Origin: Sphingomonas sp. HMP6
GTDB lineage: Bacteria; Pseudomonadota; Alphaproteobacteria; Sphingomonadales; Sphingomonadaceae
Direction: 5' to 3'
Assembly (NCBI RefSeq): GCF_013374095.1
Contig: NZ_AP022672.1
Location: forward strand, 2,045,501 to 2,109,500
Length of the DNA: 64,000 nt
Shown here: positions 36,551-48,318 of the stretch, piece by piece
Position numbering within the stretch: the first letter of the stretch is position 1
How the letters are laid out: each line of letters begins with the position of its first letter
Program-made: the position numbers and the translations under genes
The notes under the pieces: model-generated
Seen by the model: the letters and a program-made list of their open reading frames with translations, nothing else
What the model was told of the DNA's origin: nothing
Databases searched by the model: none

Positions 36551-37801
36551 CTAACGCCCAACCACCACCCCGCCCTTCATCACCCAGCCAACCCGCCGCA
36601 CCGCCGCAACATCGCGCGTCGGGTCGCCCGGCACGGCGATCAGATCGGCGAGAAGCCCAGGCTTCACGCTCCCCCGATCGGCGAGGTGGAACACCCGCGC
36701 ATTGCCAGAAGTCGCCGCGATCATGACTTGCGCCACCGGCATCCCCGCCGCTGCCATCAATTCCATTTCACGCGCATTTTCGCCATGCGCGAAGACGCCG
36801 ACATCGCCGCCCATGCAGATTGGCACCCCCGCCGCGCGCGCCAGCGCGAAGGACGCGCGATTTTCGGCGACGGCGGGCGGGACCGGATCGCCGCCGTTCC
36901 AGCCGCGATAGCGTGAGACCGCGTCGGATGCCGCCAGCGTCGGGCACAAGGCGATCCCTTTCGCCGCCATGCTGCGGAAAATCTCGGGCGTGCCGCCATA
37001 GCCATGCTCGATCGTATCCGCCCCGGCGGCGATCGCGCGACGCATCCCCTCGGGCGTGGAGGTGTGGACCGCTACGGTGCGCCCGGCATCGTGCGCTGAC
37101 TCGACCGCGGCCTTCATCTCGGCGAGCGAAAAGGTCGGGCGGCTCGGTTCGCCCGGGCCCCAGCGATAATCGCCGTAGAGCTTCACCACATCCGCGCCCG
37201 CCGCGATCTGGCTGCGCACCACGCGGACGAGATCGTCGATGCCGCTCGCTTCCTCGGCCCCTTGCGGGATGTCCACGCCGGGTTCGAAACCCTTGGGGCC
37301 ATATGCCCCCTTCGCCACGATCGCCCGCGTCGCGACGATCAGGCGCGGGCCGGGCACGATCTCTTGCGCAATCGCCTGGCGTAAGCCGACATCGGCATAG
37401 CCCGCGCCTTCGGTGCCGAGATCGCGCTCCGTCGTGAAGCCCGCCAGCAGCGTAAGCCGTGCATTCGCCACCGCGCGCGCGGTGCGCAGCGCGATCGGCT
37501 CGTGCAGCACCTGATCGTCCCAGTTCGCCTCATTGTACGGATGCAGGAACAGATGCCCGTGCCCCTCGATCATACCCGGCATCAGCGTCTGGCCGGGGAG
37601 GTCGATCGTCTCGGCATCCGCAGGCGCGGTGAGCGTCGGGCCGACCGCGACGATCTTGTCGCCGCTGACCAGGACTTGCCAGCCGGGATGGGCGACGGGA
37701 TCGACGCCGTCGAACACGGCGGCGGGGCGAAGCAGGATCGGGTGCGGTGCGGGCGCAGCTCCCACGGCCAACAGCGCAAGACCCAGCAACCATTTCATCA
37801 T
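36551..37801 (-). CDS. Secreted amidohydrolase (imidazolonepropionase / Xaa-Pro dipeptidase-like)
   Basis: 416 residues from ATG 37801, which has GGAG five bases upstream and gives a signal peptide (MKWLLGLALLAVGAAPAP). Metal-site motifs of the amidohydrolase superfamily are present: IEGHGHLFLH (HxH), VVKLYGDYRW (the Lys usually carboxylated), VAVHTST and IEHGYGG (two His) and MGGDVGV (Asp). Close relatives include secreted prolidase-like and carboxypeptidase-like amidohydrolases. The exact amide bond hydrolysed is unknown. It is divergent from the penicillin-acylase gene over only 53 bp, so shared regulation is likely. Confidence 0.85.
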   Translation of the reverse strand: MMKWLLGLALLAVGAAPAPHPILLRPAAVFDGVDPVAHPGWQVLVSGDKIVAVGPTLTAPADAETIDLPGQTLMPGMIEGHGHLFLHPYNEANWDDQVLHEPIALRTARAVANARLTLLAGFTTERDLGTEGAGYADVGLRQAIAQEIVPGPRLIVATRAIVAKGAYGPKGFEPGVDIPQGAEEASGIDDLVRVVRSQIAAGADVVKLYGDYRWGPGEPSRPTFSLAEMKAAVESAHDAGRTVAVHTSTPEGMRRAIAAGADTIEHGYGGTPEIFRSMAAKGIALCPTLAASDAVSRYRGWNGGDPVPPAVAENRASFALARAAGVPICMGGDVGVFAHGENAREMELMAAAGMPVAQVMIAATSGNARVFHLADRGSVKPGLLADLIAVPGDPTRDVAAVRRVGWVMKGGVVVGR

Positions 37802-37854
37802 CTCGTCTCCGCAAGCGATTGTGGCGCGCAGCATTGCCCGATAGCTTCGGTATC

Positions 37855-40044
37855 ATGGATATACGCCCCCGCACCGCGCGCAACCTGCTTGCCGCAACCG
37901 CCCTGTTCGTCATCGCGGCGGCCCCTGCCCCGCCTGAGGCCGCGCGCGTCACGATCACGCGCGACACCTGGGGCATCGCGCATGTCGTGGGAAAGAGCGA
38001 CGCCGATGCGGTGTTCGGCGCGATCTATGCGCAGGCCGAGGATGATTTCAACCGGATCGAAGCGAATTACCTGACCGCACTCGGCCGCACCGCCGAGGCG
38101 GAGGGCGAAGCTGCGATCTGGGCCGATCTGCGCCAGCGGCTCTATGTCGATCCGGTCGATCTTAAGGCGAAGTATCGCCAGAGCGCGCCGTGGCTGCAAA
38201 AGCTGATGACGGCGTGGGCCGATGGTCTGAACTATTACCTCGCGACGCACCCGAACGTGCGCCCCAAGGTGCTGACGCATTTCGAACCGTGGATGGCGCT
38301 GTCCTTCACCGAAGGCAGCATCGGCGGCGATATCGAGCGGATTTCGCTGAATGATCTGGCCGCCTTTTACGGCAAGACCAGCATCGCGGTCGCGGCGGAG
38401 GATGCTGGCCCGGTCCCGCGCGAACCGCGCGGGTCGAATGGCATCGCGATTGCGCCGAAGAACACCGTGAACGGCCATGCGCTGCTGCTGATCAATCCGC
38501 ACACCAGTTTCTACTTCCGCTCAGAATTGCAGATGACCAGCGGTGAAGGCTTGAACGCCTACGGCGCCTCCACCTGGGGGCAGTTCTTTATCTATCAGGG
38601 CTTCAACGAGAAAGCCGGGTGGATGCACACCTCCTCCGGCGTCGACAATGTCGATGAATTTGCCGAGGATGTGGTGCGCGGCGCGGCGGGGGTTTCCTAT
38701 CGCTACGGCAAGGCGATCCGGCGGATGCGGTCCGCCCGCGTCACGCTCGCCTATCGCAAGCCCGACGGCACGCTGGGCAGTCGCAGCTTCAGCACCTACG
38801 CCTCACACCACGGCCCGATCATCGCCGAACGCGGCGGCAAGTGGATCGCGCAAGGGCTGATGTGGAAGCCGATCCCCGCGCTCGAACAAAGCTGGCTGCG
38901 CACCAAGGCGACCGATCTGGCGAGCTATATGAAGGTCGCCGAGCGCAAGGCCAATTCGTCGAACGACACGCTGTTCGCCGATGCCAAGGGCGAGATCGCC
39001 TATCTCCACCCGCAATTCGTTCCCGTCCGCGATACCCGCTTCGATTATGCCAAGCCGGTCGATGGCGCCGATCCGGCGACCGACTGGAAAGGGCTGCACA
39101 GCGTGGCAAGCCTGCCCAATGCGATCAACCCAGGCGTGGGATATGCGTTCAACACCAACAACTGGCCGTGGACCGCAGCCGGGCCGGATAGCCCCAAGGC
39201 CAAGGACTATCCGCGCTACATGGACACGTTCGGCGAAAACCCGCGCGGGGTTCACGCCGATCTGCTGCTGCGCAACGCCCACGACTTCACCCCCGAACGG
39301 CTGATCGCGGCGGCGTATGACAGCTACCTCCCTGCCTTTGCCGAGCTGATCCCGCCGCTGGTCAAGGCGTATGACGCGCTGCCTACAGGCGACCCGCGCC
39401 GCGCGAAGCTCGCGGGGCCGATCGCGGAATTGCGCGGCTGGGATTATCGCTGGGGCGCGGATTCGGTCGCGACCACGCTCGGCGTGCTGTGGGGCGGCAA
39501 GATGTGGCGCGAGGTCGGCAGCTTCATTCAGGCCGAGCAGATCAACGTGCCGAAGTACATCGCCACACGCGTGTCCGACAGCCGCAAGCTCGATGCGCTG
39601 GGGGAGGCGATCGAGCAACTCACTCGCGATTTCGGTGACTGGAAGATCGGCTGGGGGCAGATCAACCGCTTCCAGCGGCTCGACGACAGCATCGACGCGC
39701 ATTTCGACGATGCCAAACCAAGCATCCCGGTGCCCTTCACCTCGGCGCAATGGGGCAGCCTCGCCTCTTTCGGCGCGCGGCCTTATGCCAATACGAAAAA
39801 ATTATACGGATCGAGCGGTAACAGCTTCGTCGCGGTGGTCGAATTCGGCCCCAAACTGCGCGCCTGGGCGGTGACCGCTGGTGGCGAGAGCGGCGACCCA
39901 GCGTCGCTGCATTTTACAGATCAGGCGGAGCGCTATGCGGCAGGCGCGCTGCGGCCGGTTTATTTCTACCCGGCCGATCTGGCGGCGCATGTCGAGCGGC
40001 GCTATCGCCCCGGCGAACCGCGTTTCGCGACCCGCTCCGGCTAG
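37855..40044 (+). CDS. Penicillin-acylase-family Ntn hydrolase
   Basis: 729 residues from ATG 37855 with a signal sequence (LLAATALFVIAAAPAPP). The N-terminal part (VTITRDTWGIAHV ... AIYAQAEDDFNRIEANY) is the alpha chain. After EPRG, Ser194 begins the beta chain (SNGIAIAPKNTVNGHALL), the autocatalytic cleavage point and nucleophile of this family. The downstream INPHTSFYFRSE and GWMHTSSGVDNVDEF are typical. Family members hydrolyse acyl amides such as penicillins, acyl-homoserine lactones or N-acyl amino acids in the periplasm. Being divergent from an amidohydrolase suggests scavenging of amide compounds; the substrate is not readable from sequence. Confidence 0.88.
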   Translation: MDIRPRTARNLLAATALFVIAAAPAPPEAARVTITRDTWGIAHVVGKSDADAVFGAIYAQAEDDFNRIEANYLTALGRTAEAEGEAAIWADLRQRLYVDPVDLKAKYRQSAPWLQKLMTAWADGLNYYLATHPNVRPKVLTHFEPWMALSFTEGSIGGDIERISLNDLAAFYGKTSIAVAAEDAGPVPREPRGSNGIAIAPKNTVNGHALLLINPHTSFYFRSELQMTSGEGLNAYGASTWGQFFIYQGFNEKAGWMHTSSGVDNVDEFAEDVVRGAAGVSYRYGKAIRRMRSARVTLAYRKPDGTLGSRSFSTYASHHGPIIAERGGKWIAQGLMWKPIPALEQSWLRTKATDLASYMKVAERKANSSNDTLFADAKGEIAYLHPQFVPVRDTRFDYAKPVDGADPATDWKGLHSVASLPNAINPGVGYAFNTNNWPWTAAGPDSPKAKDYPRYMDTFGENPRGVHADLLLRNAHDFTPERLIAAAYDSYLPAFAELIPPLVKAYDALPTGDPRRAKLAGPIAELRGWDYRWGADSVATTLGVLWGGKMWREVGSFIQAEQINVPKYIATRVSDSRKLDALGEAIEQLTRDFGDWKIGWGQINRFQRLDDSIDAHFDDAKPSIPVPFTSAQWGSLASFGARPYANTKKLYGSSGNSFVAVVEFGPKLRAWAVTAGGESGDPASLHFTDQAERYAAGALRPVYFYPADLAAHVERRYRPGEPRFATRSG

Positions 40045-40182
40045 GCGACCTCGCCGAATCCGGTTCGCGCTTCGTGGCGCTGCAGTCGTCCATCGCGGCG
40101 GGTTCCTCCCGCGCCGGATCGAGGTTCGAGAGCAACGCGCGGCCACAGGCATTCGGATCGGACGTCCGCCAGCCGCTGGGCG

Positions 40183-41124
40183 TTACCCCTGCGGCTCCAT
40201 CCCGTTGGGCGCCGTGGTCAATCCGATGTCGGCCCAATGCGCTTCAAGCATCGCCACGGTGTCGTCCATTGCGGTGAAGCGCAGCGGGCGCGCTAGCGTA
40301 AAAATCCCGGCCGCCCTCGCGATCGCCGCGCCGACCTGGAAATACTTCTGTTGCTGGCCCATGCGTCGTATCAGGATCGGGCGATAGGCGTTGGCGAGCA
40401 ACAACCGTGCTCCGTCGACCACATTGGGCCGCGCGATCCCCGCCACCCGGGGCGGACGGTCTTCGAACAACATGTACACCGCGCCGACCGGCATTGCTGC
40501 GGTGCTGGACCCGACCGGCTCGACATAGAATTTCTCCATTCGGCCGCGCATCGCTTCGCCCTTACGACCATCGAGCGCCAGCGCGTCGATCGACCCGGCC
40601 CAGAGTTTCAGGAAACGGCCGTCGGGGTGAACGATAGGCGTACCGGCGTCATCGAGCGTGATCGCGGCCTGATCATCGGTCACCAGCGTGTACCCCCGCG
40701 ACCCGAGCGCCGCGGCGATCGTGGATTTTCCAGCCCCCGATGCGCCGCAGAACAGCACTGCTTTGCCGTTTACCGCGATCGCGCTCGCGTGCAGCACGAT
40801 ATGGTTGCGCTGATGCAGGAGGATGCCGAACACGGTGCCGGCCAGGAAGATCGCGATGTCCTGATCGCCAATGTCGGGCGCGCGGGCGAAACCGATGCTG
40901 TGTCCGCCCTCAAGCAGAAACCGCCCGATCGCGGGAAGCTCGAGTAGGAATTGGTCGGCACTGCGCTGCCAGTTGGGACCGGCGGCGACGACATTTTCCA
41001 GCGCCTCCGGCACATCGATCGGGCGTATCGTTACGTCGGGCACCGCCAGATCCGCCAGCGTGATAAGCCCCGGCAAACGGATCTCGCTGCAAACCTGCAA
41101 GCCCGACACCCTATAACAATGCAC
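40183..41124 (-). CDS. HPr-kinase-like serine kinase (HprK C-terminal fold)
   Basis: 313 residues from GTG 41124, preferred over GTG 41145 because AGGGGG precedes it at good distance and HCYRVSGLQVCSEIRLPG is the usual family start. It has Walker A CGASGAGKST, preceded by LHASAIAVNGKAVLF, and LVTDDQAAI as the catalytic acid region. Long orphan HprK-like proteins without the PTS are common in Alphaproteobacteria, often within peptide-modification (lasso/RiPP) loci. Here no such cluster is adjacent: neighbours are an acylase gene and dctA. Whether it phosphorylates a protein or peptide is unknown. Confidence 0.78.
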   Translation of the reverse strand: MHCYRVSGLQVCSEIRLPGLITLADLAVPDVTIRPIDVPEALENVVAAGPNWQRSADQFLLELPAIGRFLLEGGHSIGFARAPDIGDQDIAIFLAGTVFGILLHQRNHIVLHASAIAVNGKAVLFCGASGAGKSTIAAALGSRGYTLVTDDQAAITLDDAGTPIVHPDGRFLKLWAGSIDALALDGRKGEAMRGRMEKFYVEPVGSSTAAMPVGAVYMLFEDRPPRVAGIARPNVVDGARLLLANAYRPILIRRMGQQQKYFQVGAAIARAAGIFTLARPLRFTAMDDTVAMLEAHWADIGLTTAPNGMEPQG

Positions 41125-41180
41125 GCGCGCCGAACCCCCTGTCACCCGCGCGTGACTCTATGCCGAACAAAGGTACGGCT

Positions 41181-42491
41181 TCAAGCGCTGGTGCCGCGCA
41201 ACGCATCGGCCAGCCGCGCGCGGTCGAGCTTGCCCTCCCAACGCGCCACCACGATCGCGGCGACCGCATTGCCGATGAAGTTGGTCAAACTGCGGCACTC
41301 GCTCATGAAGCGATCGACGCCCAGAATCAGCGCCATGCCCGCGACCGGCACCGACGGCACAATCGACAGCGTGGCGGCGAGCGTGATGAACCCCGCGCCC
41401 GTCACCCCGGCCGCCCCCTTCGAGCTCAGCATCGCGACACCGACCAGCAGCAATTGATCGCCGATCGACAGATGCACCCCGCACGCCTGCGCGATGAACA
41501 GCGCCGCCAGCGTCATGTAGATATTCGTGCCGTCGAGGTTGAACGAATAACCAGTCGGCACGACCAGACCGACGATCCCGCGGTCGCACCCCGCTGCCTC
41601 CAGCTTGGTCATCAAATTGGGCAGCGCCGCCTCGGACGAGGAGGTGCCGAGCACCAGCAGCAGTTCCGCCTTGAGATAGACGAGCAGCCGAATGATCGAG
41701 AAACCGTGCACCCGTGCCACCGCACCGAGAATGACCAGCACGAACGCGATCGAGGTGAGATAGAAGGTCAGCACCAGCCCCCCCAGGCTGATCAAACTGC
41801 CCGCGCCATATTTGCCGACGGTGAAGGCGATCGCGCCGAACGCCCCGATCGGGGCAGCGCGCATCAGGATGCCGACCACGCGAAACACGATCAGCCCGAG
41901 CCGCTCGATCAGGTCGAGCACTGGCTCGGCCGGCTTTCCCACCAGGCTGAGCGCGATGCCGAACAGGATCGCGACGAACAGCGTCTGCAGGATCGATCCG
42001 TCGGTCAGCGCCGAGACCATCGTGTTGGGGATGATCGCCATCAGGAAGCCGACCAGTGTCGTCTCATGCGCCTGCTGCGCATAGCCGGAGACTGCCCCGG
42101 CATCGAGCGTCGCGGGATCGACGTTCATGCCCGCTCCCGGCTGCACGACGTTCGCGACCACCAGCCCGAGGATCAAAGCGAGCGTCGAGAAGAACAGGAA
42201 ATAGCCGAACGCCTTGGCGGCGACCCGGCCGACCGTGCCGAGCTCGCGCATTCCGGCGATGCCGCTGGCCAGAGTCAGGAAAATGACGGGCGCGATCACC
42301 ATCTTGACCAGCTTGATGAACCCGTCGCCGAGCGGCTTCAAAGCGGCGCCCGTTTCCGGCCAGAAATGCCCGACCAGCGCGCCGAGTACGATCGCCGTCA
42401 GCACTTGCACATAAAGCTGTGCGTAGATGGGCGTCGGTTTGGCGGGAGCCGGCGGCGTGGGCATGGGCATGCGCTCGGGCGGGATCGTCAT
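41181..42491 (-). CDS. dctA: C4-dicarboxylate:cation symporter, DctA/GltP family
   Basis: 436 residues, eight transmembrane helices and two re-entrant loops. Diagnostic motifs are the Ser-rich loop [33 protein letters not shown] in the seventh helix region and [21 protein letters not shown] with the substrate-binding Arg and Asn. The family imports succinate, fumarate and malate (or glutamate/aspartate) with protons or sodium. Similarity to DctA is strongest in the last motif, but glutamate specificity cannot be excluded. Divergent from the TolB-amidohydrolase gene. Confidence 0.88.
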   Translation of the reverse strand: MTIPPERMPMPTPPAPAKPTPIYAQLYVQVLTAIVLGALVGHFWPETGAALKPLGDGFIKLVKMVIAPVIFLTLASGIAGMRELGTVGRVAAKAFGYFLFFSTLALILGLVVANVVQPGAGMNVDPATLDAGAVSGYAQQAHETTLVGFLMAIIPNTMVSALTDGSILQTLFVAILFGIALSLVGKPAEPVLDLIERLGLIVFRVVGILMRAAPIGAFGAIAFTVGKYGAGSLISLGGLVLTFYLTSIAFVLVILGAVARVHGFSIIRLLVYLKAELLLVLGTSSSEAALPNLMTKLEAAGCDRGIVGLVVPTGYSFNLDGTNIYMTLAALFIAQACGVHLSIGDQLLLVGVAMLSSKGAAGVTGAGFITLAATLSIVPSVPVAGMALILGVDRFMSECRSLTNFIGNAVAAIVVARWEGKLDRARLADALRGTSA

Positions 42492-42626
42492 GTGCTTATC
42501 CTAAGCAAGGATCGCGGCGACACCACCCCCGACTTGATCGACGCGTCATGCCGGTTGCAGGATGCGAAGCGCCCGCATACCAATGCGGTAACAGGATCAC
42601 CAACGATCCGGGGGGCAGGAGTTTCG

Positions 42627-45600
42627 ATGCGCAACGATGTGACCGCGGTAATCGCTGGGCTGATGCTCGCCACCCCCCTTTCGGCACAAACCGCCCCAGC
42701 CCCAGCCGCCGCCCCAGCTGCGACCCCCGCCAAGCCGCCCAAATGGAACGTCAACGCGCCCCCCGGCATGACGACGCGGCAAGTGCCGATCGCGGTCAGC
42801 GAGGGGAGCTGGATGAACGTCGACGTGTCGCGCGACGGCACGATGCTCGCGTTCGACCTGCTCGGCGACATCTATACCATGCCGATCGCCGGCGGTACGC
42901 CGACGCGGATCGCCGAGGGCCTCGCCTATGAACAGCAGCCGCGCTTCTCGCCCGACGGCAAGCGCATTGCCTTCGTGTCGGATCGCGGCGGCGGCGACAA
43001 TGTCTGGCTGATGAACCTGGATGGCAGCGACAAGCGCCAGCTGACCAAGGAAGACTTCCGCTTGCTCAACCAGCCAAGCTGGAGCCCCGACGGCCGCTTC
43101 ATCGTCGCCAAGAAGCATTTCACCACCGCGCGATCGCTCGGCACCGGCGAGGTATGGATGTATCACGTCTCGGGCGGCGGCGGCGTGCAATTGGTCAAGC
43201 GCGCGAGTGAGGAACTGCAGAAGGAGCTTGGCGAACCGATCTACGCCGCCGACGGCAAGAGCGTCTTCTTCACGCGCAACGTGACCCCCGGCCCGATCTT
43301 CGAATATGCGCAGAATTCGTACACCGACCTGTTCGACATCGAACGCTATGACATGGTGACCGGCGAGACGAGCACCGCCGTGTCGGGCGCGGGCGGATCA
43401 GTCCGCCCGACCCCCTCCCCCGATGGCAAGCGCATCGCCTTCGTTCGGCGTGAAGCGGGCAAGTCGAAGCTTTACGTCAAGGACCTCGACAGCGGGGTCG
43501 AGCGCAAGATTTACGACACGCTCGATCAGGACGTGCAGGAGACGTGGGCGGTCACCGGCGTCTACCCCAACATGGCGTGGACGCCCGACGGCGGATCGGT
43601 CGTGTTCTGGGCGGGTGGGCATATCCAGCGTGCAAAAGCCGACGGATCGGGCGCGAGCGTGATCCCGTTCGCGGTCAACGATACGCGCGTGGTGATCGAT
43701 GCGACCCACCCGACCGTCGCGGTCGCGCCGGATCACTTCAGCACCAAGATGCCGCGCTGGGCGAGCATGTCGCCGAATGGGCAAAGCGTGCTGTTCGAAA
43801 CGCTGGGCAAGCTCTGGATCAAGCCCGCAGCGGGCGGTGCTGCGCAGCGGCTGGTCAGCGGCGACGAGGCCGAGATGCAGCTTTGGCCGAACTGGTCGCG
43901 CGACGGGCGATCGGTGGTGTTCGTCGGTTGGACTGATGCCGGGCTGGGCAAGGTGCGCACGGTCGCCGCCACGGGCGGTTCGGCGAAGGACGTCACCGCC
44001 AAGCCCGGCCATTACGGCAACCCGCGCTTTACGCCCGATGGCCGTACGATCGTGTTCGAAAGCGGCCGCGGCGGCGGCCTGACCGCGGCGCGCGGCGGCG
44101 AGAATCCGGGCATCTACCGCATCGCGGCGACCGGCGGCACGGCCACGCGCATCACCAAAAGCGGCAGCCAACCGCAATTCGGCGCGGATGGCGAGCGGGT
44201 GTTCTTCCTGGCGTCCGAAAAGGGCAAGCGGCAGCTCGTCAGCACCGACCTCAATGGCCAGGCGCGGCGCGTTCATGCCTCGGGCGAATTGGTCAACGAT
44301 TACCAGGTCTCGCCCGATGGCCGCTACGTGGCGCTGCGGCAGAATTACGAAGCGTTCGTGATGCCACTGCTGCCCGGAACGCAGGATGTCGCGGTCGATA
44401 TCAAGAAGGGCGCGCTCCCCGTCACCCGCGCAAGCGGCGACGGGGCGGCGTTCATCGGCTGGTCGCATGACGGCGCGCAATTGCATTGGTCGCTCGGGCC
44501 GACCTTCTTCACCGTCCAGACCGAGGCGCTGTTCCGCGGAGCCCCCGAAGACGATGCGCCGAAATTCGTCGCGCCCAAGACCGGCATCTCGCTGTCGATG
44601 GACGTCACCGCCGACAAACCGACCGGCACCGTGGCGCTAACCGGCGCACGGCTGGTGACGATGGCGAATGCCGAGGGCGGGATCGTCGACGACGGCGTCA
44701 TCGTCATCACCGGCGACCGCATCGTCGCAATCGGGCCGAAGGCGTCCACCCCGATTCCGGCGGGTGCCAAGACCGTCGATGTCACGGGCAAGACGATCAT
44801 TCCGGGTCTGGTCGATGCGCATGCGCACGGCGCGCAGGGCGATGACGACCTGATTCCGCAGCAGAATTGGTCGGCGATGCTCAACCTGGCCATGGGCACG
44901 ACGACGATCCACGATCCGTCCGCGAGCGCATCCGAAATCTTCGTCGCGTCCGAGATGCAGCGCGCGGGCAAGATCATCGCCCCGCGCACCTTCTCGACCG
45001 GCGAGATCATCTACGGCGCCAAATCGCCCGATGTGTATGCCGAAATCGACACGTTCGAGGATGCGCTGTCCGACGTCCGCCGCCTGAAGGCCGAGGGCGC
45101 GAACAGCGTCAAGAATTACAACCAGCCGCGCCGCGAACAACGCCAGATGGTCGTCGCAGCGGCACAGCGCGAGAATATGGAAGTCGTGCCCGAAGGCGGC
45201 TCGCTCTTCGCGATGGACATCAGCCTGATCCAGGACGGCAATTCCACAGTCGAGCACAACGTCCCGCTGATCACCTTCTACAAGGACGTGGTCGATCTGT
45301 GGACGCAGACCAAGACCAATTACACGCCGACACTGGTCGTCACCTATGGCGGCCTCGCGGGCGATCCCTACTGGCGCCAGCATACCGATGTGTGGAAGCA
45401 CCCGATCGTCTCGCGCTACGAGCCGCCCGCCATGCTGCTCGCGCAGAACGGCCGCCGCACGATGGCACCCGAGGATGCGTTCGTCGATGATGAGAGCGCA
45501 CGCGAGGCGGGGAAACTCGCCGCGCGCGGGGTGCAGGTGTCAATCGGCGCGCATGGCCAGCAACCGGGCCTCGGCGCGCATTGGGAAATGTGGTCGTTCG

Positions 45601-45920
45601 TGCGCGGCGGGTGGAGCCCGATCCAGGCACTCCGCGCGGGCACCATCATGCCCGCGACCTCGCTTGGTTATGCCAAAGACCTCGGCTCGCTCGAAGTCGG
45701 CAAGCTCGCCGATCTGGTCGTGCTCGATGCCGATCCGACGATCGACATCCGCAACAGCGACAAGGTCCACCGTGTGATGCTGGGTGGGCGGCTGTACGAT
45801 CCACTGACGATGGACGAGGTCGTGACCGGCACGCGCAAGAGTGCGCCGCTCTGGTGGGCCGGAAGCGGGATCGGCGCGGGTGCCATGCCGAGCGTCGAGA
45901 GCGCGACGGGGGGAGATTAA
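42627..45920 (+). CDS. Secreted amidohydrolase with N-terminal TolB-like beta-propeller
   Basis: 1097 residues from ATG 42627, preceded by GGAG and giving the signal peptide NDVTAVIAGLMLATPLSAQT; the open frame upstream overlaps dctA antisense and is not coding. Residues about 50-670 hold PD40/WD40-like repeats (QQPRFSPDGKRIAFVSDRGG; LNQPSWSPDGRFIV). The C-terminal third is an amidohydrolase with GLVDAHAHG (HxH), STVEHNVPL (His), VSIGAHGQQPG (His) and the sheet-closing LEVGKLADLVVLDADP. This fusion is frequent in Sphingomonadales and Bacteroidetes as a periplasmic or surface metallo-hydrolase. Its physiological substrate is not known to me. Confidence 0.88.
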   Translation: MRNDVTAVIAGLMLATPLSAQTAPAPAAAPAATPAKPPKWNVNAPPGMTTRQVPIAVSEGSWMNVDVSRDGTMLAFDLLGDIYTMPIAGGTPTRIAEGLAYEQQPRFSPDGKRIAFVSDRGGGDNVWLMNLDGSDKRQLTKEDFRLLNQPSWSPDGRFIVAKKHFTTARSLGTGEVWMYHVSGGGGVQLVKRASEELQKELGEPIYAADGKSVFFTRNVTPGPIFEYAQNSYTDLFDIERYDMVTGETSTAVSGAGGSVRPTPSPDGKRIAFVRREAGKSKLYVKDLDSGVERKIYDTLDQDVQETWAVTGVYPNMAWTPDGGSVVFWAGGHIQRAKADGSGASVIPFAVNDTRVVIDATHPTVAVAPDHFSTKMPRWASMSPNGQSVLFETLGKLWIKPAAGGAAQRLVSGDEAEMQLWPNWSRDGRSVVFVGWTDAGLGKVRTVAATGGSAKDVTAKPGHYGNPRFTPDGRTIVFESGRGGGLTAARGGENPGIYRIAATGGTATRITKSGSQPQFGADGERVFFLASEKGKRQLVSTDLNGQARRVHASGELVNDYQVSPDGRYVALRQNYEAFVMPLLPGTQDVAVDIKKGALPVTRASGDGAAFIGWSHDGAQLHWSLGPTFFTVQTEALFRGAPEDDAPKFVAPKTGISLSMDVTADKPTGTVALTGARLVTMANAEGGIVDDGVIVITGDRIVAIGPKASTPIPAGAKTVDVTGKTIIPGLVDAHAHGAQGDDDLIPQQNWSAMLNLAMGTTTIHDPSASASEIFVASEMQRAGKIIAPRTFSTGEIIYGAKSPDVYAEIDTFEDALSDVRRLKAEGANSVKNYNQPRREQRQMVVAAAQRENMEVVPEGGSLFAMDISLIQDGNSTVEHNVPLITFYKDVVDLWTQTKTNYTPTLVVTYGGLAGDPYWRQHTDVWKHPIVSRYEPPAMLLAQNGRRTMAPEDAFVDDESAREAGKLAARGVQVSIGAHGQQPGLGAHWEMWSFVRGGWSPIQALRAGTIMPATSLGYAKDLGSLEVGKLADLVVLDADPTIDIRNSDKVHRVMLGGRLYDPLTMDEVVTGTRKSAPLWWAGSGIGAGAMPSVESATGGD

Positions 45921-45973
45921 GCGACAAGGCTGTGACGCTCGAAGGGTCATTTCGATCAGTCTCAGGAAATTAA

Positions 45974-48244
<2,271 letters not shown>

Positions 48245-48263
48245 TCACGGGGTAGATCGACAC

Positions 48264-48303
48264 AAAAAAACGGGCGCTCGCCACTGGCGAGCGCCCGTTT
48301 TCC
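48264..48303. terminator. Bidirectional intrinsic terminator between katG and the third TonB receptor
   Basis: A perfect 12-bp stem CGGGCGCTCGCC / GGCGAGCGCCCG (48271-48282 and 48286-48297) closes a 3-nt loop, flanked by seven A's on the left and a T run on the right. It terminates transcription arriving from either convergent gene. Confidence 0.92.
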
Positions 48304-48318
48304 TTGGTGCCCGGGCGA

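Noticed and set aside
41160..42626. Upstream extension of the TolB-amidohydrolase frame (would give 1586 residues)
   Set aside because: The extra 489 codons are antisense to dctA, low-complexity and charged; ATG 42627 has GGAG and a signal peptide.
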